64,000 nt of DNA, taken from an uncultured Muribaculaceae bacterium. Its GTDB lineage: Bacteria; Bacteroidota; Bacteroidia; Bacteroidales; Muribaculaceae. Every line of letters starts with the position of its first letter. Position 1 is the stretch's first letter. This document shows, in pieces, positions 26,413 through 36,400 of the stretch. The notes beneath the pieces are model-generated. The model saw only the letters and a list, made by a program, of their open reading frames with translations. It made no database searches and was not told where the DNA came from. The stretch is taken from NCBI GenBank assembly GCA_910577315.1, contig CAJTME010000013.1, positions 1 through 64,000 of the forward strand, given 5' to 3'. A program made the position numbers and the translations under genes.

Positions 26413-26444
26413 CAAAGTTACGCAAGATGGTTCAAACATCCAAA
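26413..26444 (-). promoter_or_regulatory. Promoter of the candidate small RNA
   Basis: On the minus strand TTTG (26444-26441), exactly 20 nt, TAACTTTG (26420-26413): a perfect Bacteroidota promoter standing between the end of lon (26478) and the structured region. Nothing but the RNA lies downstream before the terminator at 26149. Confidence 0.75.
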
Positions 26445-26477
26445 TTTTACGCCGAAAAATTTGTCGGCCGAACGCGC

Positions 26478-28886
26478 TTATTCCGGCAGGAGTGCGTAGG
26501 CGAGAACTTGGTCGACGGTATCGACATAATGGAACGTCAATCCAGTCACGTAATTGGCTGGAATGTCCTCGATGTCGCGGCGGTTCTCGGAACTCAGCAC
26601 GATGTCGGTGATGCCGGCGCGTTTTGCTGCGAGGATTTTTTCTTTGATGCCTCCGACTGGCAGCACCTTGCCGCGCAGGGTTATCTCGCCGGTCATGGCT
26701 ATGCGCTCGCGCACCTTCCTTGATGTGAAAGCCGATGCAATGGCAGTAGCGATGGTGATGCCGGCCGACGGACCGTCTTTTGGAATAGCGCCTTCGGGGA
26801 AGTGGATGTGCAGGTTGTTCTGGTCGAATTTTTCGGTTGGAATCTGAAGATGGTCGGCATGGCTCTTGACCCATTGCAGGGCGATGGTTGCCGATTCCTT
26901 CATAACGTCGCCGAGGTTGCCGGTTATCGACAGACGGTCGCCCTTGCCGGGAGCGAGCGAAGCCTCGGCAAGAAGAATTTCGCCGCCCACCTGCGTCCAG
27001 GCCAGGCCGGTCACAACGCCTGTAAATTCATTTCCCTCGTATTTGTCCTTGTTGTAACGTGGCAGGCCGAGAAGTCCCTGCAGGTCGGCGGGCGTGACGG
27101 GGTCGGGGAACGATTCGCCGCACGCCTTTGCAAGTATGTGCTTGCGCACGAGCGAACCGAGCTGTTTCTCAAGAGTGCGGACGCCGCTCTCGGCGGTGTA
27201 ATCCTCGATTAGCGCCGTCAGGCCCTCGTCGGTAATGTTGAAGCCTGACTCCGCGTCAAGTCCACATTCCTTCAATACTTTCGGCAGGAGGTGGCGGCGG
27301 GCAATCTCTATCTTCTCCTCAAGAAGGTAGCCGGAGAGTTCGATTATTTCCATGCGGTCAAGCAGAGGGGGATCGATGGTCGAGAGGGTGTTGGCCGTGG
27401 CGATGAACAGGACTTTCGACAGATCGTAGTCAAGGTCGATGTAATTGTCGTGGAAGGTGGTGTTCTGTTCCGGGTCGAGGACCTCGAGCAATGCCGAAGC
27501 GGGGTCGCCCTTGTGGTCGCGTCCGAGTTTGTCGACTTCGTCAAGCAGGAGCACGGGGTTTGTGACGCCGGCTTCCTTCATGGCCTTGATTATGCGGCCG
27601 GGCATTGCGCCGATGTAGGTGCGCCGGTGTCCGCGTATTTCAGCCTCGTCATGTACGCCACCGAGCGACACGCGCTGGTATTTGCGGCCCATGGCTTCGG
27701 CCACTGACCGTCCCAACGATGTTTTGCCAACTCCGGGAGGGCCAACGAGGCAGATTATCGGAGATTTTGCCGATGGATTGTTGAGGAGCACCACCGCAAT
27801 CTGTTCGAGGATGCGGCGGTTGATTTTTTCAAGGCCGTAATGGCTGCTTTCCATCACTTCGCGTGCATGCGCGATGTCGTTTTCAACTTCGGCCGGGTGC
27901 CAGGGCAGTTCGACGAGGTTTTCGAGATATGCGTATTCCACCGAGTAGTCGGGAGTGGACGGGTTGAGACGGCGCAGTTTGGCCAGTTGCTTGTCGAACA
28001 CCGCGCGGGCATATTCAGGCATCCCGGCCTCGTCGGCGCGGCGGGTGAGCGATTCAGCGTCGTCATCCTCCGTGTCGCCGTAGAGCTCCTCCTTGATGGC
28101 GTCCATCTGGCTCTGAAGGAAAGCCGAGCGCTGGCTGTCGCTCATCTTGCTTTTTGCGCGGGCCATGACGTCCTCGTAGACTTTCATCTTGTTGTCGGTG
28201 TCGACAAGGTGACGAAGCAACTCCATGGCTCGTTGGCCAAGTTGCCCTTTCGACAGCATGTCGATTTTTTGCTGCGCGTCGGCGGGGATGTTGGTGGCGA
28301 TGTAGTTGAGACGGTCGACAAGGTCCTTGATGGAGGACAGGGAATTGGCAAAGGAATGGTCGCCGTTGCTCGAACGTGTTGCGATTTCTCCGGCCATGCT
28401 CGTCACGGCTGTCATCGTGGCTTCAAATTCAGCTTCGTCGGCAGGCTCTTTGTCGGAAAGAAGTTTCACTTTGGCCGAGAGGGAGCCGGGGTAAATGGCC
28501 GAGGCGCCCTTTCCGAGCACACGGAAGCGCTCGCGCCCGCGGATGATGGCGGTGTGCGAGCCGTCGGGCAGTTCGACTACCTGAAAGACATCGGCCACCA
28601 CGCCATAGCGGTGCAACCCTTTGGTCACCGAAGGAGATTCGGTGTCAGGGTCGACCTGGCACACGATGCCGATGGGCTGGTGCTCGTCAGAAGCACGTCG
28701 GGCCAGCTCGAGCGAGGAATCACGGGTGATGGCGATGGGTATCGTCACGCCTGGAAAGAGCACGAGGTTGCGTGTGGCAAGTATGGGGAGGTCGGTTGTG
28801 TCGACGGGTTTGTTGAATTTTTCAGGATTTATTTCGATGTGGCCCACCTGGACTACCTTGGTGGACTCGTCGTTGTCTTTACTCAT
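26478..28886 (-). CDS. lon: ATP-dependent protease Lon
   Basis: The 802-aa protein has the Lon substrate-binding N-domain (LPILATRNLVLFPGVTIPI), the AAA+ module with Walker A (GPPGVGKTSLG) and Walker B (VLLLDEVDKLG), and the protease domain with the Ser-Lys dyad around KDGPSAGITIATAI. It degrades misfolded and regulatory proteins in the cytoplasm. All parts are intact and length is standard. The leader is about 31 nt from its own promoter. Confidence 0.98.
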   Translation of the reverse strand: MSKDNDESTKVVQVGHIEINPEKFNKPVDTTDLPILATRNLVLFPGVTIPIAITRDSSLELARRASDEHQPIGIVCQVDPDTESPSVTKGLHRYGVVADVFQVVELPDGSHTAIIRGRERFRVLGKGASAIYPGSLSAKVKLLSDKEPADEAEFEATMTAVTSMAGEIATRSSNGDHSFANSLSSIKDLVDRLNYIATNIPADAQQKIDMLSKGQLGQRAMELLRHLVDTDNKMKVYEDVMARAKSKMSDSQRSAFLQSQMDAIKEELYGDTEDDDAESLTRRADEAGMPEYARAVFDKQLAKLRRLNPSTPDYSVEYAYLENLVELPWHPAEVENDIAHAREVMESSHYGLEKINRRILEQIAVVLLNNPSAKSPIICLVGPPGVGKTSLGRSVAEAMGRKYQRVSLGGVHDEAEIRGHRRTYIGAMPGRIIKAMKEAGVTNPVLLLDEVDKLGRDHKGDPASALLEVLDPEQNTTFHDNYIDLDYDLSKVLFIATANTLSTIDPPLLDRMEIIELSGYLLEEKIEIARRHLLPKVLKECGLDAESGFNITDEGLTALIEDYTAESGVRTLEKQLGSLVRKHILAKACGESFPDPVTPADLQGLLGLPRYNKDKYEGNEFTGVVTGLAWTQVGGEILLAEASLAPGKGDRLSITGNLGDVMKESATIALQWVKSHADHLQIPTEKFDQNNLHIHFPEGAIPKDGPSAGITIATAIASAFTSRKVRERIAMTGEITLRGKVLPVGGIKEKILAAKRAGITDIVLSSENRRDIEDIPANYVTGLTFHYVDTVDQVLAYALLPE

Positions 28887-28923
28887 ATTCAGTTGCTAAC
28901 CGGTTCAATTCGCTAACGGGGTG

Positions 28924-28953
28924 CAAAGTTAGCTATTTTTTTCCGTTTGACAA
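28924..28953 (-). promoter_or_regulatory. lon promoter
   Basis: On the minus strand TTG (28953-28951), 19 nt, TAACTTTG (28931-28924). No heat-shock-type operator is visible around it. Confidence 0.65.
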
Positions 28954-28959
28954 AAAACG

Positions 28960-29568
28960 TCAGTTTGACCTGATGTCCTGCGGAATCATAAGCCAATGCC
29001 TGTAGAAGGAGCCAAGCGAGCGGACAATCCTGTGCCAGTAGGCGTCTCCGGCACCTTCAAGCAGTTTGCCTGCCGATGCGGCGTCGCTCTGCACGGCCCA
29101 TGTGTCTGCCTCGATTTCCTCGTCAAGCTGGCCGGGCGTCCAGCCGCTGTATCCGACGAAGAAACGGAGCATCCCGTCGATGGGATAGCCCTGGTTGACA
29201 TAGTCGATTGCGGCTGCGAAATCTCCTCCGATCCATTGCCCGGGGGCGTATTGACGGGCATCGGGGATGATGGAATCGCCGAGGGTATGCACGAAAAAAA
29301 GGCGGTCCTGGCTCAGCGGTCCTCCGCAATACACCGGGACCGGCTCCTCGCGGGTGACGCCGTCGAGAACTTCCGACAGCGTGGACTGAATCGGGAGGTT
29401 GAGCACAGCTCCTGTCGTCCCTTCTTCGGCGCTGTGGTCGATGACGGTGATTACTGCCCGGTTGAACCACTCTTCCTGCAAGAAAGGCTGGGCCACGAGG
29501 AGGTCACCAGTATGTACCGGCACCTTCAGGGTGGAAATGTCAAGAAAAGATGTTTTGATATTTTTCAT
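28960..29568 (-). CDS. AlgH/YqgE family (UPF0301) protein
   Basis: The 202-aa protein matches the UPF0301 family: GDLLVAQPFLQEEWFNRAVI at the start, EGTTGAVLNLPI, and VPVYCGGPLSQDRLFFVHTL; later GYSGWTPGQLDEEI. Family members are cytoplasmic and their biochemical role is unsettled, despite the AlgH name from alginate regulation in Pseudomonas. The next gene upstream on the same strand (UDG-like) ends 26 nt from its start, so they may be cotranscribed. Confidence 0.93.
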   Translation of the reverse strand: MKNIKTSFLDISTLKVPVHTGDLLVAQPFLQEEWFNRAVITVIDHSAEEGTTGAVLNLPIQSTLSEVLDGVTREEPVPVYCGGPLSQDRLFFVHTLGDSIIPDARQYAPGQWIGGDFAAAIDYVNQGYPIDGMLRFFVGYSGWTPGQLDEEIEADTWAVQSDAASAGKLLEGAGDAYWHRIVRSLGSFYRHWLMIPQDIRSN

Positions 29569-29594
29569 CGGGCAAAAATTTGGCGGTGGAGTGT

Positions 29595-30215
29595 CTACGG
29601 TTGGCCGGGGAGTTTTATTGTCGGAATTCCGACTGATTCAAACAGCCGGGCATAGTAGGCGGCTTTCTTTTCAATTTTCATCGGATATGCCCTCGATGTC
29701 GACGGCATGCGCCAGATGGCGATGTTGCGGCCCGGGACTGGCGACCACATTGTCCATTCGCCCATTTTGGGGGCTTCGGTGCCGGTGAGCGATGCAATCA
29801 CTTCCGCGGCTTTTTCGCCGGTGGTCGCAACTGCCTGGCAGTGGGGAAGCCGCGCCACGAGGTCGGTAGGGTCGTTGCCCTCGATGACCTCGAGAAACTT
29901 GTCGGCGGCATTTCCCTTGAGGCGGCGTGCCCGTTTTACGGTGTCGCTCATCGCTATTCCGCGCTCGATTGTCATGGCCTTTATCGCGTCGAGGTTGAAC
30001 GAGCGGGTGGCCCGGTCGTAAAGAGCTTCTTTCTCACCAATAAACAGCAGGCTGCATATCCGCCAGAAGTCGTTTATCGGGTTGGGGTAGTAGAAGTCCA
30101 TCGACCATCGGTGGGTGCCCGGCGGGAATGTTCCCATGAACAGGACTTTGGCATCGGCGGGGAGCCATGGTTCCCAGGGGTGGGTCTCTATCTCATATTT
30201 TTCATCGGTTTGCAT
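29595..30215 (-). CDS. Uracil-DNA-glycosylase superfamily protein
   Basis: The 206-aa protein has the UDG-superfamily active-site loop variant VLFMGTFPPGTHRWSMDFYY, followed by NPINDFWRI, and the C-terminal loop WRMPSTSRAY. This resembles the family containing hypoxanthine- and G:T/U-mismatch glycosylases rather than Ung or MUG themselves. It probably removes damaged or deaminated bases in base excision repair. Exact lesion specificity cannot be read from sequence. Confidence 0.85.
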   Translation of the reverse strand: MQTDEKYEIETHPWEPWLPADAKVLFMGTFPPGTHRWSMDFYYPNPINDFWRICSLLFIGEKEALYDRATRSFNLDAIKAMTIERGIAMSDTVKRARRLKGNAADKFLEVIEGNDPTDLVARLPHCQAVATTGEKAAEVIASLTGTEAPKMGEWTMWSPVPGRNIAIWRMPSTSRAYPMKIEKKAAYYARLFESVGIPTIKLPGQP

Positions 30216-30235
30216 TTTGCAAATTTAAGAAAAAA

Positions 30236-30670
30236 TTATCTTTTTCGTCCGAGGGTGAAGTGGAAAATGCCGATTACGGCGAGCAATAATCCGCATCCGC
30301 TGTGGAAAGCCACTGCCGAATGGCTGCCGAAACCGATGGCTATGGCACTGATGCCCACGCATAGGAACAGGGCCACGTTGATGGGCCACAGACGCTGGTC
30401 GACGTGCAGGCGCCATGAATTTGGCTGTGCCATCATGGCCGCATATCTGTGCCGGTTGGTCCACACATGTGTGACAGCCATGATGATGAACACGATGCCG
30501 CACACCTTGTGGGCTACGGCGATATTTGACGCGAGTCCTATCGCGCCGGCTTCGACGGCATGGTTCATCCATACGCCTGAGGCTGCGGTGAGGACAAGTG
30601 CCGTGAATCTTACGAACGCAAGTGCAACGGCGATGGGAGTGGGTAGCGAGGCTGTTTTACGGGAAATCAT
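30236..30670 (-). CDS. DUF4405-type four-helix membrane protein (cytochrome b561-like)
   Basis: The 144-aa protein has four hydrophobic helices (about 12-32, 46-66, 93-112, 116-138). Histidines fall within or beside them: IAVAHKVCGIVF, VTHVWTNRHRY, AVAFHSGCGLLL, IFHFTLG. This arrangement is typical of DUF4405 proteins, which resemble small diheme b-type cytochromes. It may pass electrons in the membrane, but no partner oxidoreductase gene is next to it. The UDG-like gene follows 20 nt downstream. Confidence 0.82.
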   Translation of the reverse strand: MISRKTASLPTPIAVALAFVRFTALVLTAASGVWMNHAVEAGAIGLASNIAVAHKVCGIVFIIMAVTHVWTNRHRYAAMMAQPNSWRLHVDQRLWPINVALFLCVGISAIAIGFGSHSAVAFHSGCGLLLAVIGIFHFTLGRKR

Positions 30671-30761
30671 TTTGGCGGATGTTTTAAGATTGAAACGTTT
30701 TGTCAGCTATTATGACTAAAACACCCGCGGGCGCCTTGTGGTTTATCGGTGCAGATAAATA

Positions 30762-30798
30762 GTAGAAGTGCCGCGCCGGAGCGGCGCAGCACTTCTAC
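30762..30798. terminator. Terminator downstream of trigger factor gene
   Basis: GTAGAAGTGC...GCACTTCTAC forms a long hairpin with one mismatch and a short loop. The plus side is followed by CTTTTATT, the minus side by CTATTTATC; it may act both ways. Confidence 0.7.
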
Positions 30799-30826
30799 CT
30801 TTTATTAGTATGTCGTGAATCCCTGT

Positions 30827-32203
30827 TTATGCTTCAGCCTGGGCTGCTTCGGGATTGGCGAGTTTGCGGAATTCGTCGAGTGTCACGGTCTTTTCGTCGA
30901 GGGTGATGGCGTTGCGGAGGGCGTCGAAGGTCTTGAGCTCCTCAACCTCTTCGGCAATGTGGCGACGGTAGTTCTTGTCGGCGAGGATGCGCTTGCCCAT
31001 GTCGGTTACGGTTTCCTCGTCCATATTATACATGCCGTACTGCTGCATCTGCTGACGAGCGATGAACGAAGCGCGGGCAAGAAGGTCGGCTTCCTCAACT
31101 TTCACGCCGAGCTTTTCTGCAACTTCGCCCGAGATGATTTCCCATTTGATGCCGGGAAGCATCTTGTCGAAGTCCTGGTCGAGCTGTTCGGCGGTTGCGT
31201 TTTTGTCCTGAAGGAGAATCCAGCGCTTGAGCAGGCCGTTGTCGAGCTTCATGTCGCCGTAGGTCTTCACGAGCCAGTCGTGAGCGTCACGGTTGAACAT
31301 CTGGAAGCTGTTGGGGGCGAGCGATGCGGCAATCATGTTGCGGAGTGCCTCGTTGTATTCTTCCTCGTTGTGAACCTTGTCTTTTCCGAATACATCATCG
31401 AAGAAGTCCTGGTCGTGTTCGGCGGGTTTGAGGACGATGATTTCAGAGATGACGAACTCGAAGTCGGCCTTGACTTCGGCTGCCTTTTCCTTGTCGATGT
31501 TGAGCATCGAGGCGATTTCAGCCACCTGGCCGTCGGCTGCCTTGGAGGGGTTGAAGGCAATCTTGTCGCCTACATGCTTGCCGAGGAACTTGTCGGCTTC
31601 TTCCTTACCCTTGAAGAGGAAGGGAGCCACGATGCCGGCGACAACCTGGATGGCGTCTTCGGTAGTTTTCACGGTGCCGTCTTCGTTGAGTTCCATGATG
31701 GAGCCCTTGACAACAGCCTTGGCGTCAACTTCCTCGCCGGGAACCTGTGCGCCGAAACGCTCGCGGAGGTTCTTGTCCTGCTCGTCCATCATTTCCTGGT
31801 TCACTTCAATCTTGTAGAAGGGGAGGGTGACGGTCTTGTCGAGAACCATGTTGAGCTCGGGCCAGAGGGCGAGATCATATTTAAATGTATATTCGGTCTG
31901 TTTGAGGTCGATTTCGGTGGCTTCGGCGGGGAGGGGCTGGCCGAGAACCTTGAGGTTGTTGTCGCGGATGTAGTCAAATACAGCGCTGATGACAACGTCG
32001 TTGATTGATTCGCTCTTCACTTCGCGGCCGAAACGCTTGCGCAGTTCGGGAAGGCTGATGTGACCTTTGCGGAAGCCGGGGATAACGTGCTTTTTGCCGA
32101 TTTCTTTGAGCTTTTCAGTCACTTTGGCCTCGTAGTCGGCTTCGTTGACGCTCACGGTAATCTGACCGCAGGCTTCGCCGGTCTTTTCAAACTTGATTTC
32201 CAT
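30827..32203 (-). CDS. tig: Trigger factor chaperone
   Basis: The 458-aa protein has the ribosome-binding domain with a variant of the signature (HVIPGFRKGHISLPELRKRFG, residues about 36-56). The substrate-binding arms follow, and the central PPIase (FKBP) domain is highly diverged, as usual in Bacteroidota. It binds at ribosomal exit tunnels and protects nascent chains. The C-terminal end is short and alanine-rich. A single gene between a terminator and its own promoter region. Confidence 0.94.
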   Translation of the reverse strand: MEIKFEKTGEACGQITVSVNEADYEAKVTEKLKEIGKKHVIPGFRKGHISLPELRKRFGREVKSESINDVVISAVFDYIRDNNLKVLGQPLPAEATEIDLKQTEYTFKYDLALWPELNMVLDKTVTLPFYKIEVNQEMMDEQDKNLRERFGAQVPGEEVDAKAVVKGSIMELNEDGTVKTTEDAIQVVAGIVAPFLFKGKEEADKFLGKHVGDKIAFNPSKAADGQVAEIASMLNIDKEKAAEVKADFEFVISEIIVLKPAEHDQDFFDDVFGKDKVHNEEEYNEALRNMIAASLAPNSFQMFNRDAHDWLVKTYGDMKLDNGLLKRWILLQDKNATAEQLDQDFDKMLPGIKWEIISGEVAEKLGVKVEEADLLARASFIARQQMQQYGMYNMDEETVTDMGKRILADKNYRRHIAEEVEELKTFDALRNAITLDEKTVTLDEFRKLANPEAAQAEA

Positions 32204-32256
32204 GTTTTGAGTGTATCTTTATGGTTTTTGTTGAGTCGTTTTTGAAAATTCGACTG

Positions 32257-32264
32257 CAAAGATA
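32257..32264 (-). promoter_or_regulatory. -7 box for tig
   Basis: TATCTTTG on the minus strand, 54 nt before the tig ATG. The -33 position has only TTCG, so the assignment is moderate. Confidence 0.5.
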
Positions 32265-32402
32265 GTAATTTTTTATGAGTATAAACGAAGAAAGGGCCGT
32301 GTTTGCAATCTTATTTTGCAAAAATTTGGTTAAATGATGTAATGACAGGGATTTGCGGATGGTATTGAAAAGCTGTTTACAAATATTAACCTTTATGTGA
32401 AC

Positions 32403-32432
32403 TTTGCGGGCACATACCATGTGGTAATTTTG
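32403..32432 (+). promoter_or_regulatory. Promoter for the 71-aa protein gene
   Basis: TTTG (32403-32406), 18 nt, TAATTTTG (32425-32432). Start near 32439, about 20 nt before the ATG at 32459. Confidence 0.65.
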
Positions 32433-32458
32433 CAACAGAATCTTAAAAACTCAATGTT

Positions 32459-32674
32459 ATGAACCGCGCAATCGTCATTACTCCGCATGTCATCAACACC
32501 CTGCGCTCGCTGCCGTTTGAGGAGCGCATGTCCGTAACCTCGGCCCTCGCCGGCGAGCTGCTGCTCGGCACGGGGCCGTGCGATGACCTCGAGCCCATGG
32601 AAACCATGATTTACCAGATAATTCGTTTCTATGTCAACCAGGCGTCGGCCCGGTATAACGGCGAGGTCGGCTGA
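32459..32674 (+). CDS. Small conserved-type protein of unknown function (71 aa)
   Basis: The 71-aa product (MNRAIVITPHVINTLRSLPF...) is soluble and mostly helical, with no known motif. A well-formed promoter ends 26 nt before the ATG, and codon use is like that of neighbouring genes (third-position G/C), which together support it as real. The segment LPFEERMSVTSALAGELLLG looks like an amphipathic helix pair. It stands alone between tig (divergent) and rpsP, each with its own promoter. Confidence 0.7.
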   Translation: MNRAIVITPHVINTLRSLPFEERMSVTSALAGELLLGTGPCDDLEPMETMIYQIIRFYVNQASARYNGEVG

Positions 32675-32726
32675 GCATCGGGCAAAATGGCTGAATAATG
32701 ATAAAATGTAAAAAGTCGTGGAAACG

Positions 32727-32758
32727 TTTGGCCGTGACGAAAAATAATTGTACCTTTG
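32727..32758 (+). promoter_or_regulatory. rpsP promoter
   Basis: TTTG (32727-32730), exactly 20 nt, TACCTTTG (32751-32758), a near-perfect match. Start near 32765; leader about 42 nt. Confidence 0.75.
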
Positions 32759-32806
32759 CGGTCGCATTCAATGCAAGACCAAACAAACAATTAATCAACA
32801 AAGTTA

Positions 32807-33343
32807 ATGGCAACAAAAATCAGATTACAACGCCACGGTCGCAAGAACTACGCGTTTTATCCTATTGTTATCGCCGATAGCAGGGCACCACGAGATGGTA
32901 AGTTTATTGAAAGGATAGGTTCCTATAATCCGAACACTAATCCTGCTACAATCACTCTTAACTTCGAACGGGCCTTGTATTGGGTAAACGTTGGTGCTCA
33001 ACCCACCGACACCGTGCGCACCATCCTCTCCAACGAGGGTGTACTGCTCATGAAGCACCTCCAGGGTGGCGTCAAGAAGGGCGCTTTCGACGAAGCCGAG
33101 GCTGAACGTCGTTTCGCTGCCTGGAAGGCTAAGAAGCAGGCTCAGGTCGACGCTCTCAAAGCCGACATGGCCGACCGCCGTCAGCTCGCCGCCAAGCAAC
33201 GTCTCGAAGCAGAAGAAGCCGCCAACAAGGCTAAGGCCGAAGCCGTAGCCAAGAAGAAGGCTGAACTCGCCGCCGCCAAGGCTGAAGCCGAGGCCGCAGC
33301 TGCTGCTCCTGCCGAAGCCGAAGAAGCTCCCGCTGCCGAATAA
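32807..33343 (+). CDS. rpsP: 30S ribosomal protein bS16 with long C-terminal tail
   Basis: Residues 1 to about 80 are S16 (KIRLQRHGRKNYAFYPIVIADSRAPRDG..., RALYWVNVGAQPTDTVRTIL), a small-subunit assembly protein. The rest, about 95 residues, is a lysine-, glutamate- and alanine-rich coiled helix ending in an alanine/proline stretch, so the protein (178 aa) is twice the size of E. coli S16. Such tails are usual in Bacteroidota and their role is not established. No rimM, trmD or rplS follows, unlike the proteobacterial operon. Confidence 0.96.
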   Translation: MATKIRLQRHGRKNYAFYPIVIADSRAPRDGKFIERIGSYNPNTNPATITLNFERALYWVNVGAQPTDTVRTILSNEGVLLMKHLQGGVKKGAFDEAEAERRFAAWKAKKQAQVDALKADMADRRQLAAKQRLEAEEAANKAKAEAVAKKKAELAAAKAEAEAAAAAPAEAEEAPAAE

Positions 33344-33370
33344 TCCCACCCGCAGCGACAACGAGATTCA

Positions 33371-33409
33371 AAAGGGGGTGTGTTAGCTTGCCGCTGACGC
33401 ATCCCCTTT
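33371..33409 (+). terminator. Terminator after rpsP
   Basis: AAAGGGGGTGTGTTAGC pairs with GCTGACGCATCCCCTTT over 17 positions, allowing G-U pairs, around a 5-nt loop; followed by ATGCTTTTA. Confidence 0.65.
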
Positions 33410-33454
33410 ATGCTTTTATAAACGTCATTACACAAAAATTCCTTCGACCGAATC

Positions 33455-36400
33455 ATGAAGAAATTCCCCGAATATACAGGGCTTAATCTCCCGAAAATCA
33501 ACGAAGAGATGCTGGCTGCATGGAATGCAGAGCATCTTTTTGAAAAGAGTATGGAGGTGCGCGAGGGCGCTCCATCCTTTGTGTTTTTCGAGGGTCCTCC
33601 CTCGGCAAACGGCATGCCGGGCATCCACCATGTGATGGCCCGCACCATCAAGGACATCTTCTGCCGTTACAAGACGATGAAAGGCTTCCAGGTGAAGCGC
33701 AAGGCTGGCTGGGACACCCACGGCCTGCCTGTCGAACTCGGCGTGGAGAAACGTCTCGGCATCACCAAAGAGGACATCGGACACAAGATTTCGGTCGATG
33801 AATACAACGATGCATGCCGCCGCGAGGTGATGAAATTTACACGTGAGTGGGAAACGCTCACCAACAATATGGGCTACTGGGTGGACCTCACCGAGCCTTA
33901 CATCACTTACGACAACCGATACATCGAATCGGTGTGGTGGCTCCTTGCCCAGCTTTACGGCAAAGGCTATCTTTACAAAGGATATACAATCCAGCCATAT
34001 TCTCCCGCGGCCGGCACCGGCCTCAGCTCGCACGAGCTTAACCAGCCCGGCTGCTACCGCGATGTGAAAGACACCACCTGTATCGCTCAGTTTGAAATCA
34101 CCGACCCCAAGAGCGACATGACGGGGTGGGGTACTCCCGCGTTCATAGCATGGACGACAACCCCCTGGACCCTTCCCTCCAACACAGCCCTCTGCGTCGG
34201 CCCCGGCATCAAGTATTGCGTGGTGCGCACATATAATAAATACAATGGCCAGCCCATAACGGTGATTGTGGCCGAGGCGTTGCTCGACTCGGTGTTCAAC
34301 CCCAAGGCAAAAGAGCTTTCCCTTTCCGACTACAAGCCCGGTGACAAACTGGTGCCCTATGAAGTGGTCGGCTCCTACATGGGTTCGGAACTCGTTGGCA
34401 TGCACTACCGCCAGCTCATCCCCTGGATGAATCCCGGCGAGGGCGCTTTCCGCGTGATTCCCGGCGATTATGTCACCACTGACGACGGTACGGGCATCGT
34501 TCATATCGCCGGTACATTCGGCGCCGATGACTTGAAGGTGTCAAAAGAGGCCGGCGTGCCCCCGATGGAACTCATCAACAAGGCCGGTAAAATCGTGCCG
34601 ATGGTTGACCTGCGCGGCCGTTTCTACATGCTCGATGAGCTCGACGGTGAGTTTGTCAAAAACCGCGTGGATGTTGAGGCGTACAAGCAGTGGGAAGGCA
34701 AGTTTGTCAAGAACGCCTACGACCCCGCCAAGGCCGAGGGCGACATGACCACAGATGTGGAAATATGCCTCATGCTCAAGGAGCAGGGCAAACTTTTCAC
34801 CTCCGAGAAGCATACGCACAATTATCCCCATTGCTGGCGCACTGACAAACCGGTGCTCTATTATCCCCTCGACAGCTGGTTCATCCGTACCACTGCTGCC
34901 CGTGAGCGTCTCATGGAACTGAACGAGACAATCAAATGGAAACCGGCCGCAACCGGCTCGGGCCGTTTCGGAAAATGGCTTGAGAACCTTCAGGACTGGA
35001 ACCTGTCCCGCTCGCGCTATTGGGGCACCCCGCTGCCCATATGGCGCACCGAAGATGCTTCCGAGGAACTCATCATTGACTCCGTGCAGACTCTCTGGAA
35101 TGAAATTGAGAAATCTGTAGCCGCCGGCGTGATGGCCTCCAATCCCCTGAAGGATAAAGGCTTCGTTCCTGGTGACTATTCCAAGGAAAACTATGAGAAA
35201 ATCGACCTGCACCGTCCTTATGTCGACGACATCGTTCTCGTATCGCCTTCGGGTCGCCCGATGAAGCGCGAGCTCGACCTTATCGACGTATGGTTTGATT
35301 CGGGTTCGATGCCTTACGCCCAGATACACTATCCGTTCGAGAACAAGGACGCCTTTGACAACGGCGAGGTCTATCCTGCCGACTTCATTGCCGAGGGCGT
35401 GGACCAGACCCGAGGATGGTTCTTTACGCTGCATGCCATTGCCGGTATGATTTTCGACCGTGTGTCGTACAAAGCCGTCGTATCCAACGGCCTCGTGCTT
35501 GACAAGGACGGTAACAAAATGTCGAAACGACTCGGCAACGCAGTCGATCCTTTCCAGGCCATATCCACTTATGGCTCGGATCCCCTGCGCTGGTACATGA
35601 TAGCCAACTCATCGCCCTGGGATGACCTCAAGTATGATCCCGCAGGCGTTACCGAAGTGGGCCGTAAACTGTTCTCCACGCTCTACAACACCTATTCGTT
35701 CTTTGCCCTCTATGCCAACGTTGACGGTTTCACCGGCAGCGAACCGCAGGTGCCGGTGGCCGAACGTCCTGAGATTGACCGCTGGATTCTGTCGCTGCTC
35801 AATTCCCTCATCCTGACCGTTGACGAGGCTCTGGCCGACTATGAGCCCACCAAGGCAGCCCGCGCGATCAATGACTTCGTACTCAACAACCTCTCCAACT
35901 GGTATGTCCGCCTCAACCGCAAGCGTTTCTGGGGCGGTGGCCTTACTTCCGACAAACTGGCTGCATATCAGACGCTCTACACCTGCCTGCTCACCCTTGC
36001 ACGCCTCATCGCGCCAGTGGCTCCGTTCTATGCCGACCGCCTTTACCGCGACCTGACTTACAGCGAAGGTGCTCCCGCAGCCACTCAGTCGGTCCACCTC
36101 GACCTGTTCCCCCAGGGTGACGCTTCGCTCATCGACCCCGTGCTCGAACGTCGCATGGAAATCACCCAGCGACTCACCTCGATGGTGCTTTCGCTGCGCC
36201 GCAAGGTCAACATCAAGGTGCGCCAGCCGCTTGCAACGCTGATGATACCCGTGGCCGACGATGCGTCGCGCGAGCTGATTGAATCGATTGCCTCGCTGTT
36301 GCTCACTGAAACCAACGTGAAGAATCTCAAGATTGTGAACAATGAGGATGGTGTGCTCGTCAAGCGTGTCAAGCCCGATTTCAAGAAACTCGGCAAGAAG

